From: Thermoplasmatota archaeon
Lineage (GTDB): Archaea > Thermoplasmatota > Thermoplasmata > Thermoplasmatales > Thermoplasmataceae
Length of the DNA: 10,956 nucleotides
Assembly: GCA_023489425.1 (NCBI GenBank)
Contig: JAMDCG010000120.1
Coordinates: 1-10,956 of the forward strand
Direction of reading: 5' to 3'
The notes below the pieces were generated by a model. The model saw only the letters and a list, made by a program, of their open reading frames with translations, was not told the origin of the DNA and did not search any database. The stretch's first letter is position 1. Each line of letters opens with the position of its first letter. The position numbers were made by a program, and so were the translations under genes. Of this stretch, positions 5,591-10,956 are shown in pieces.

Positions 5591-7045
5591 TTGACTAAAG
5601 TTATTAATAATTATTTGTATACAAGGTCATTGGGCGATATAGATCCTGAAGAGATAAGGTCAGTGGATGATATCCTTGACTACATAGTAGAAAATTTTGA
5701 AAGCGACCCTGTAGCAGGTTATGGAAACAATTTGTGGAGTTATAGACAGTTTAGCGACATGGTAAAATCGCTGGCATCTTCCATGATAGAAAATTTTCCA
5801 ATGAAGAAAGGCCAGAGAGTTCTCATAATTCTCCCACCTAGCTATCAGCTGTTACTTTCTTATTTCGCACTGTGGAGAAACGGAGTGAGCGCAATTCCAC
5901 TCGATGTAAAAACGCCTCTGGAATTAATTGATAAAATAGCAACAAGCGGAAAAATATCTGGAATAATCACCTATGACTCTCTATTCAGCCATATAAACAG
6001 GGATGAAACATCAAATATTTACAATATACTGACCAGTTCTTCTGAATTTAGGTCAATAATTTCAAAAAGAAATCCAGATATGGATGATTATAGAATAAGG
6101 GGGACCAGACAGAGAGCAGTAATGGAAGAAATGTGTTATAATGAAGCTAAGGAAGGTGAACATATTGATATATTCACAGATATAGCAATATCTGAAATAC
6201 AGTGGAAAAAAGATTCATCATTTACTTTCCTGAATTATACATTTAAGAAAGTAATTTCTGCATTGAAGCTAACAATGGACCTTTTTCCAATGAGGAAGAA
6301 CCAGGCATTTGCAGTCCAGAAAGAACCAACATCCTGTCCTGATGTGATCGAAGGACTCTTGATACCCATATTAAAGGGAGAGAGAATCATTATGGTCGAG
6401 AATTTCAGGGAAAATCTGGAAAAAATAATAATGAAAAACGATCCAGAAGAGGGAATTATACTCTGGTTAAATATGCATGGTTTCAAAATATTGAAGGAAT
6501 TCAGGGAGTCAACAATTGAAAAAATATCTATAATTCTAACAAATTTTCAATGGAATATGGATGAAATTAGTTTTCTGGGAAAGAAACGGTCTTCCCTGTT
6601 CTCCATAATGGAATATGAAGGCGTTTCAGTTCCCATAATTTCAAAACAGTTCATCGGTGATGGACCTGGTCAGAGTAATTTCATATCAGGTGGCAAAGAA
6701 AAATCTGGCGTTTTTAAAATCCCGTATATGTACATCTGCGACAAATATGAAGACGAGGAAGAGTTCTACACAATTGCAAACATCAACATAGAAAGCATGT
6801 CTGCGAGGGATATTGAAAATGAATCTGTCTATTTGCACAGGGGAAGATCAATTCCTTTAAATGAGATGATTAAGTTTTTTGAGAACCAACTCCATGTAAA
6901 AAACTGTGCATTATTACAGGACAAGGATGACTGGCGAATAATCGACATCATACTGGATAAAAAAACAGCAATTCCGGCAAAAATAAATATTAATGATGAG
7001 GTTCCTGACCTCTTACTACCTTTAAAAATTATAAAAAATAATTGA
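5591..7045 (+). CDS. Acyl-CoA-synthetase-like (ANL superfamily) protein lacking the catalytic motifs; probable non-adenylating member
   Basis: I recognise the fold but not a function. Residues 49-131 (WSYRQFSDMVKSLASSMIE, GQRVLIILPPSYQLLLSYF, NGVSAIPLD) match the N-terminal subdomain of AMP-forming acyl-CoA synthetases. Residues 212-272 (including LLIPILKGERIIMV) match the segment after the P loop, and 413-442 (YLHRGRSIPLNEMIKFFENQ) resembles the hinge and start of the C-terminal lid. The defining motifs are missing: no (S/T)GTTGxPKG loop where 195-212 should hold it, no YGxTE, no Y/W-x-TGD, and no PxTxSGK lysine near the end. The reading frame is intact over 484 codons with ordinary local codon use, so it is not an obvious decaying pseudogene. 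The start is TTG at 5591; an in-frame TAA lies four codons upstream and the first internal ATG would cut into the homologous region. It follows nnr by 26 bases. Confidence 0.6.
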   Translation: MTKVINNYLYTRSLGDIDPEEIRSVDDILDYIVENFESDPVAGYGNNLWSYRQFSDMVKSLASSMIENFPMKKGQRVLIILPPSYQLLLSYFALWRNGVSAIPLDVKTPLELIDKIATSGKISGIITYDSLFSHINRDETSNIYNILTSSSEFRSIISKRNPDMDDYRIRGTRQRAVMEEMCYNEAKEGEHIDIFTDIAISEIQWKKDSSFTFLNYTFKKVISALKLTMDLFPMRKNQAFAVQKEPTSCPDVIEGLLIPILKGERIIMVENFRENLEKIIMKNDPEEGIILWLNMHGFKILKEFRESTIEKISIILTNFQWNMDEISFLGKKRSSLFSIMEYEGVSVPIISKQFIGDGPGQSNFISGGKEKSGVFKIPYMYICDKYEDEEEFYTIANINIESMSARDIENESVYLHRGRSIPLNEMIKFFENQLHVKNCALLQDKDDWRIIDIILDKKTAIPAKININDEVPDLLLPLKIIKNN

Positions 7046-7051
7046 ATGTAC

Positions 7052-7480
7052 TCAATCAGATGTAAGTTTCCTTATTCTGTCTGCTATCTTATCAAGTACT
7101 TCTTTATTTTCCTTCAATTTTGTGCTTCCATTTGCCTTTATATCTTCAAGAAAATTGACAAGACCATTGATCTCATCTACAGCCTCATCATAATTTCTCG
7201 GAGAGTTTCCGGAAAATGGATTATGCATATGTCCCATACCAAACCAGCTATCAGATTCCTGCGTAAGACTGTAAGCTCCTGAAGGTTCCTTCTTGATCAT
7301 ATTCTCATCTACCATCTTCTGTAGCATCGGGTAAAGTGATCCAGGTGATGGTCTCCACATCCCAAAGGTCATTTTTTCCACAGAATCCATTATCTCAGCA
7401 CCGTTCTTAGGTCCACTTCTCAGCACTGCAAGAATAGTAAACCTCAAATCTCTTCTTTTTCCAAACATGTTTCCCATCAT
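7052..7480 (-). CDS. PadR-family transcriptional regulator
   Basis: A winged-helix DNA-binding protein of about 142 residues. The core reads LRFTILAVLRSGPKNGAEIMDSV, then WRPSPGSLYPMLQKMVDENMIKKE, the PadR hallmark (P-S-x-GSLYPxL-x-x-(M/L)), and the wing GAYSLT. A C-terminal helical region with DEAVDEINGLVNFLEDI and DKIADRIRKL is likely the dimerisation helix. Between them lies a Met/His-rich stretch WFGMGHMHNPF that may be a ligand or metal site; that is speculation. An in-frame ATG exists at 7519 but lies upstream of the TATA box (7507-7516) and inside the operator, so ATG 7480 or 7477 is preferred. The gene is convergent with the ANL-like gene (six bases between stops) and divergent from citrate synthase. 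Autoregulation is likely from the inverted repeats over its promoter. Target genes are unknown. Confidence 0.88.
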   Translation of the reverse strand: MMGNMFGKRRDLRFTILAVLRSGPKNGAEIMDSVEKMTFGMWRPSPGSLYPMLQKMVDENMIKKEPSGAYSLTQESDSWFGMGHMHNPFSGNSPRNYDEAVDEINGLVNFLEDIKANGSTKLKENKEVLDKIADRIRKLTSD

Positions 7481-7487
7481 GATTATC

Positions 7488-7533
7488 ATATCGGTTATTC
7501 GATATCGATATATAAACATATTGCTTTCGATAT
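7488..7533. promoter_or_regulatory. Promoter and CGATAT operator cluster of the PadR-type regulator
   Basis: A perfect inverted repeat ATATCG-N6-CGATAT occupies 7488-7505. CGATAT is repeated at once at 7506-7511, and a further copy lies at 7528-7533. The minus-strand TATA box TTTATATATC (7507-7516) sits inside the cluster, and transcription would start near 7484-7488, at the edge of the first repeat. A protein bound here would block both TBP and polymerase, so autorepression by the adjacent PadR protein is the simplest reading. Confidence 0.6.
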
Positions 7534-7649
7534 TGTAATGTCTTTATTAGAACTAAAGAGATTCATATTATACTAAAAAGGTAAAATTAATCACTCTTAT
7601 TGTATGGAAAGAAAAGCATTACTTTCAAAGAAATGTTAATTAGCCATTT

Positions 7650-7660
7650 TCATATATTAA
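7650..7660 (+). promoter_or_regulatory. TATA box of the citrate synthase-nob1 pair
   Basis: The element TCATATATTAA lies about 65 bases before the citrate synthase ATG at 7721, implying a leader of roughly 35-45 bases. A partial Shine-Dalgarno (AAGGTTGA, 7708-7715) lies within that leader, consistent with a leadered message. The rest of 7520-7711 shows only a small inverted repeat, TCTTTA-N7-TAAAGA at 7541-7559, and another AT-rich run near 7563-7575 that could be an alternative promoter. No gene is seen there. Confidence 0.45.
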
Positions 7661-7720
7661 GGTCTGTGTGTTGAATTCACAAGGGAAGAGCATAATTTTC
7701 ATTAAAAAAGGTTGAGTAAT

Positions 7721-8875
7721 ATGAATGAAGGGAGTGAAGCAAAGGAAGAACTGAGAAGAGGATTAGAAGGTGTACTAGCAGCAGAGACCAGAATAGGATA
7801 TGTAAATGGATCTGATGGGAAGCTTTTTTACAGAGGATATGAGATCAACAGTCTTGTAGAACAGAGCAATTATGAAGAGGTATCCTATCTTCTTCTTTAT
7901 GGTCATCTTCCGAAAAGGGGAGAGTATGAGGAATATGTGAAGAGATTGAGGGAAGAGATGCCACTTCCGGATGAGGTCTTATCACTAATAAAAAACATAG
8001 GGGGAAGGACCCATCCAATGTCGGCACTGAGAACAGTAATTTCATATCTTTCCGTGCTGGACAGTATGGAATCTGATAGTTCCACTAAAAATCAGGAAAG
8101 GATAGGTATAAGTCTTATTGCAAGAATGCCCTCAATAGTTGGAGCCATACACAGGGTATATTCCGGTAAGGAAATAATTAAACCAGACCCTGAACTTGGA
8201 TATGCTTCAAACTTCTTTTATATGTCCACTGGCGCTAGACCAGATCCTGTTGAATCAAAGATAATGGATACTGCTCTAATAATTCACGCAGATCATGGAA
8301 TGAATGCATCTACTTTTTCAGCACTTGTTACCATATCAACAATGGCTGATATGTACTCCGCCATCACCTCAGCCATAGGTACATTAAAAGGACCATTGCA
8401 CGGTGGAGCTAATGAAAGAGCATTGAAAATGATCCAATCAGTAGGAAGGCCAGAAAATGCAGAGAAAGCGCTCAAGGTTATGACTGATAAAGGTGAGCGC
8501 GTGATGGGATTTGGGCACCGTGTCTATAAGGTATACGATCCGAGAGCAAAGATTCTGAAAAGATATGCAGAATATTTTGCAGAACGGAAAGGAAACGAAA
8601 CATTCAAAACTGCTCAAATAATCGAAGAACTGATGATTAATAAGTATGGAGAGAGAGGAATCTTTCCGAATGTTGATTTTTACTCCGGGATGATATACGA
8701 CGCTATGGGGTTCAGAACTGAGATTTTCACTCCAATCTTTGCAACAGGCAGAATTTCAGGATGGGTAGCAAGGGCACTGGAATATTCAACAGAAAATAGA
8801 TTATTCAGGCCAAAGGCACTTTACGTAGGAGAAAAAGGGCCAAGAAAATACATCCCAATACAGGATAGAGACTGA
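7721..8875 (+). CDS. gltA: Citrate synthase (citrate or 2-methylcitrate synthase)
   Basis: Condenses acetyl-CoA with oxaloacetate to citrate, entry to the TCA cycle; relatives also accept propionyl-CoA. From the ATG at 7721 the protein has 384 residues, the size of the well-studied Thermoplasma and Gram-positive dimeric enzymes. The catalytic triad is visible: His227 in GPLHGGANE, His266 in GFGHRVYK and Asp319 in FPNVDFYSG. Oxaloacetate-binding residues include the His in HADHGMNAST (about 189) and Arg275 in YDPRAK. No N-terminal NADH-binding domain of the hexameric Gram-negative type is present. A TTG at 7712 is in frame, but the ATG is better placed after AAGGTTGA. The stop is one base before the nob1 ATG, so the two are co-transcribed. 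Citrate versus 2-methylcitrate preference cannot be decided from sequence alone; no prp genes are nearby. Confidence 0.93.
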   Translation: MNEGSEAKEELRRGLEGVLAAETRIGYVNGSDGKLFYRGYEINSLVEQSNYEEVSYLLLYGHLPKRGEYEEYVKRLREEMPLPDEVLSLIKNIGGRTHPMSALRTVISYLSVLDSMESDSSTKNQERIGISLIARMPSIVGAIHRVYSGKEIIKPDPELGYASNFFYMSTGARPDPVESKIMDTALIIHADHGMNASTFSALVTISTMADMYSAITSAIGTLKGPLHGGANERALKMIQSVGRPENAEKALKVMTDKGERVMGFGHRVYKVYDPRAKILKRYAEYFAERKGNETFKTAQIIEELMINKYGERGIFPNVDFYSGMIYDAMGFRTEIFTPIFATGRISGWVARALEYSTENRLFRPKALYVGEKGPRKYIPIQDRD

Positions 8876-8876
8876 A

Positions 8877-9401
8877 ATGGCAGTAAAAAAGGAGAGAATA
8901 AATCTCGGTGAAAAGCTCATAATTCCGGACACCTCAGCCATATTAACAGGAAAAATAGAGATTCTGTCAATGAATTGCATTGTCCCAACAAGCGTTATAG
9001 GAGAGATCAAGCATGGTAAAATGAGCAGGGTCATTGGGCATGATCTAAATATCATACGAACCGCTTCTCCCGGGCAGGAATATATGGAACAGGTTAGGGA
9101 AGCTTCAAAAAAGACTGGAGACTTTCCATATCTGAGCCAAACTGATATGGAAATCATTGCCATAGCAAAGGAATATGGTGGGGTTGTTATTTCTGATGAT
9201 TATTCCCTTCAAAATGTATGTTCAGAAATGAGCATAGAATATTATGGATGCGGCATAGAGGCTATCAAAAAGAGTATAAGATGGGGATATCTTTGCAGAG
9301 GTTGCGGTACAAAATATACTAAAAGACTGGATAAATGCAGCATATGTGGGCACTGGATAACCCGATATGCCATAACAGAGAATGAAAATAAAAGGGGTTA
9401 A
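8877..9401 (+). CDS. nob1: Nob1-type rRNA maturation endonuclease (PIN domain plus zinc ribbon)
   Basis: Nob1 cuts pre-16S (pre-18S) rRNA at site D to produce the mature 3' end during late small-subunit assembly. The 174-residue protein begins with a PIN domain. Metal-binding acids are Asp18 in IPDTSAIL, Glu43 in SVIGEIKHG, Asp90 in SQTDMEIIAIAKEYG and Asp107/Asp108 in VISDDYSLQNV. A zinc ribbon follows, with cysteine pairs C140-x2-C143 (YLCRGCG) and C154-x2-C157 (DKCSICG). This PIN-plus-ribbon order and length match archaeal Nob1 rather than toxin VapC proteins, which lack the ribbon. The start lies one base after the citrate synthase stop with only a weak GGATAGAG upstream, suggesting coupled translation. 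The last codons overlap the end of pth2 on the other strand. Confidence 0.92.
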   Translation: MAVKKERINLGEKLIIPDTSAILTGKIEILSMNCIVPTSVIGEIKHGKMSRVIGHDLNIIRTASPGQEYMEQVREASKKTGDFPYLSQTDMEIIAIAKEYGGVVISDDYSLQNVCSEMSIEYYGCGIEAIKKSIRWGYLCRGCGTKYTKRLDKCSICGHWITRYAITENENKRG

Positions 9402-9757
9402 AGCAAGGGATATTCGGATGTAATTTTATCAATTACATCAGCTGGAGCAGGGCCAATCCCTATACATGTTGTACTGCCAGGATCAACCTGTGTATAACCA
9501 GCATCTGATATTACTGAGGTATTTAGACCAATATTTTCGCATTCTGCCTTTAGTTTATAAAGTTCCTCAAGATTCTGCAGTCTTATCACTATCTTTTTTT
9601 GTCCCTGGGATTCCCATTCTCTGAACACTTTTTTGTTATTTTTTTGAGCCCAGAGAGCGCAATTCACAGCAGCATGTGAAGCCTGAGCTGCTATCTTCCC
9701 CTTCCCCATGTCAAGATCTTTTCTCACGCCAATTATCATCTTCATTTCTTCTACCAT
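9398..9757 (-). CDS. pth2: Peptidyl-tRNA hydrolase, archaeal/eukaryotic type (Pth2)
   Basis: Releases tRNA from peptidyl-tRNAs that drop off ribosomes. The 119-residue protein is full length and shows the family's conserved blocks: RKDLDMGKGKIAAQASHAAV (12-31), the KKIVIRL strand (54-60), and SDAGYTQVDPGSTTCIGIGPAP (84-105) containing the catalytic-site residues. The ATG at 9757 has GGAAGGA about six bases upstream and overlaps the end of carS by seven bases. ATGs four and six codons later are less well placed. It is the last gene of the HTH-CBS/carS/pth2 operon. Its stop codon overlaps the nob1 stop on the opposite strand (9398-9401), leaving no room for a terminator outside coding sequence. 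Confidence 0.95.
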   Translation of the reverse strand: MVEEMKMIIGVRKDLDMGKGKIAAQASHAAVNCALWAQKNNKKVFREWESQGQKKIVIRLQNLEELYKLKAECENIGLNTSVISDAGYTQVDPGSTTCIGIGPAPADVIDKITSEYPLL

Positions 9758-10305
9758 GGAACATCCTTCCTATGCATCTTATAAGCAAGTATATTTACAC
9801 CCCTGTGCAAAAGTGGTGTTATTACAAGTATTATCACAATATCTATAAAATTTCCATAGAGCAATAAGAAGAAAGATCTCGAAAACAGAAACAGGAATAG
9901 GAAAGCGAAGATAACGAATGGCCACATATCCAGAAGATTACCCTTTTCTCCACTCTTCATATTCTTTCTCCTCTTTATGAATGAACCTACTAGATCACCT
10001 GTTAGTGACCCCCATGCCAGACTAACTGAGGCAATTATCATAGTTTCAAATGAAACCTGGAACTGAAATAGTCCTGCAATAGAAAGGATTGGGAGAATTA
10101 TTATTCCAGAAATGAAACCAATCAATATTCCACCAAAATATCCACTTATACTCTTTCCATCTCCAAATATTCTCCTTCCATCTATGAAATTCCTCCCAAA
10201 ATCCATTCTGCCTTTTCCTCCTGTGATAACTGCACCTGGATTGGCAACCAGTGCCGGAATAAAGGCAAATAATCCTGCGAGGATGTTAAATGCCAGATTC
10301 TGCAT
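9751..10305 (-). CDS. carS: CDP-archaeol synthase (CTP:digeranylgeranylglycerol-phosphate cytidylyltransferase)
   Basis: Activates digeranylgeranylglyceryl phosphate with CTP to give CDP-archaeol, the precursor of polar archaeal ether lipids; acts in the membrane. The 184-residue protein has a hydrophobic N-terminal segment ending in PALVANPGAV (residues 17-26), then MDFGRNFIDGRRIFGDGKSISGYFGG (34-59), the hallmark of the family. Membrane segments follow near 54-80 and 86-102, then GDLVGSFIKRR (103-113) and LLDMW (124-128), the counterpart of the CDP-alcohol-binding LLDQ/D block, and two or three further hydrophobic helices (128-150, 153-168). Length is typical. The ATG at 10305 lies 20 bases inside the upstream HTH-CBS gene and lacks a strong Shine-Dalgarno, implying coupled translation. 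This gene confirms an archaeal source for the window. Confidence 0.93.
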   Translation of the reverse strand: MQNLAFNILAGLFAFIPALVANPGAVITGGKGRMDFGRNFIDGRRIFGDGKSISGYFGGILIGFISGIIILPILSIAGLFQFQVSFETMIIASVSLAWGSLTGDLVGSFIKRRKNMKSGEKGNLLDMWPFVIFAFLFLFLFSRSFFLLLYGNFIDIVIILVITPLLHRGVNILAYKMHRKDVPW

Positions 10306-10891
10306 ATGTCTCTACAGCCTTCAGTATATCAGCCTTGGTTATTATGCCTTTTAATTCAAGCTTGTCAGTTATCAGTACTGCATTGGAGAATCTCAGTATT
10401 GGATAAATAGCAGATATGGGAGTGTTTGGAGGAAGTTGAGGAAGTGCGGGGCTCATAATCTTTGATACTGTCATCTTTTTTAAAGCATCGGGGGAAATCC
10501 CTTTCATAAGAAATTCATTGACTTCACCCTCTCCTATTGTACCAACTACTCTCATTTCTGAATTTAGCACAGGCATCTGTGAAATGCCATATTTTTTCAG
10601 AATATCAAGGGTTGTCAGTATAGAATCAGTAGCCTGACAGGTTACAACATTTGTGGTCATAATCTTTGAAACTTCTATATCCATCTGATCTGCCTTCTTC
10701 GAATGGCTCTGTAGATAGTTATAGATTTTTCTTATATTTTCATAAGTTGGATTTATGTCTCCCTTCTCAAGCCTTGCAATATACGACTGACTAACTCCAC
10801 AGACAGAAGCGAGTTCCCTCTGTCTAATTCCAAGAGATTTTCTCATCTTGGAAATCTCCTTAACTGTAGGAAGCATGAAGGTATGATTCAT
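10286..10891 (-). CDS. Transcriptional regulator with XRE-type HTH and two CBS domains
   Basis: The 201-residue protein combines an N-terminal XRE/Cro-like helix-turn-helix (residues 10-62, with QRELASVCGVSQSYIARLEKG as the classic recognition region) and a pair of CBS motifs. CBS1 is about 74-130 (VSKIMTTNVVTC, ISQMPVLN, VVGTIGEGEV) and CBS2 about 142-196 (VSKIMSPALPQLPPNTPI, AVLITD, LKGIITKADIL). CBS pairs (Bateman modules) usually bind adenosine nucleotides, so a regulator sensing AMP/ATP-like ligands is a reasonable inference. HTH-CBS proteins are widespread in archaea, but few have known targets. It leads an overlapping operon with carS and pth2, so lipid synthesis or translation quality control may be under its influence. 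ATG 10891 is taken as start; ATG 10876 is also possible. The region upstream carries GTAATAT inverted repeats. Confidence 0.88.
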   Translation of the reverse strand: MNHTFMLPTVKEISKMRKSLGIRQRELASVCGVSQSYIARLEKGDINPTYENIRKIYNYLQSHSKKADQMDIEVSKIMTTNVVTCQATDSILTTLDILKKYGISQMPVLNSEMRVVGTIGEGEVNEFLMKGISPDALKKMTVSKIMSPALPQLPPNTPISAIYPILRFSNAVLITDKLELKGIITKADILKAVETYAESGI

Positions 10892-10896
10892 ATTTG

Positions 10897-10947
10897 GGTA
10901 ATATTATTATTGTTAAAACTTTTAGAAAATATTACCTTTCGTAATAT
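10897..10947. promoter_or_regulatory. GTAATAT operator cluster and promoter region of the HTH-CBS/carS/pth2 operon
   Basis: A perfect 7-base inverted repeat, ATATTAC-CTTTC-GTAATAT, spans 10929-10947. Another half-site, in the extended form GGTAATATT, lies at 10897-10905. It is matched in inverted orientation by AATATTACC at 10928-10936 across a 22-base spacer. The sites lie 6-56 bases before the regulator's ATG at 10891. No canonical TATA box is obvious between them; AATAATATTA (minus sense, about 10900-10909) is the best candidate and would suit the later ATG at 10876. Autoregulation is the likely role. Confidence 0.5.
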
Positions 10948-10956
10948 CATATTCCG

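Noticed and set aside
7481..7519. A longer PadR protein starting at the ATG at 7519
   Set aside because: The extra N-terminal residues would be encoded across the TATA box and operator, upstream of the expected transcription start, and resemble no PadR N terminus.
7539..7650. Two short plus-strand ORFs (11-12 codons) in the padR-citrate synthase gap
   Set aside because: No ribosome binding site or recognisable peptide; such lengths arise by chance in AT-rich DNA.

Overview
This window looks like a compact chromosomal segment of an AT-rich archaeon. The archaeal assignment rests on CDP-archaeol synthase, the S19e-PDCD5-L39e-L31e-aIF6 gene string, Nob1, Pth2, and TATA-box promoters that mostly lie 20-30 bases before start codons (leaderless style). 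The AT-rich sequence, Thermoplasma-like length and active-site layout of the citrate synthase, and gene content suggest a Thermoplasmatota lineage (Thermoplasma/Ferroplasma/Cuniculiplasma relatives). That placement is inference; no 16S rRNA gene is present to settle it.

Layout, left to right. (1) Positions 1-111 hold the 3' end of a fumarylacetoacetate-hydrolase family gene, followed by a short tRNA-D-arm-like piece and then pyrE with its own TATA box. (2) A five-gene minus-strand translation operon (2593 down to 696) encodes S19e, PDCD5-like DNA-binding protein, L39e, L31e and aIF6. It runs convergently into pyrE, with only four bases between the stops. (3) Type I glutamine synthetase (minus) and a bifunctional NAD(P)HX repair enzyme (plus) diverge from a 58-base intergenic region. 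(4) The repair gene is followed by a 484-residue protein with acyl-CoA-synthetase (ANL) architecture but none of the recognisable catalytic motifs; this is the least conventional gene here. (5) A PadR-type regulator (minus) has a dense set of CGATAT inverted repeats over its TATA box. (6) Citrate synthase and the ribosomal endonuclease Nob1 form a plus-strand pair. (7) A minus-strand operon with overlapping genes encodes an HTH-CBS regulator, CDP-archaeol synthase and peptidyl-tRNA hydrolase Pth2. It is preceded by GTAATAT inverted repeats at the right edge.

Most of the window is housekeeping: ribosome assembly and translation (S19e, L39e, L31e, aIF6, Nob1, Pth2), nitrogen assimilation, pyrimidine synthesis, TCA cycle, cofactor repair and membrane lipid synthesis. 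Genes are packed tightly, convergent pairs have stops 4-6 bases apart or overlapping, and no intergenic stretch exceeds 300 bases. I see no insertion sequence, CRISPR array, rRNA gene or complete tRNA gene. The points most worth a second look are the apparently inactive ANL-fold protein, the two palindromic operator clusters next to regulator genes, and the coupling of an HTH-CBS regulator to archaeal lipid synthesis.
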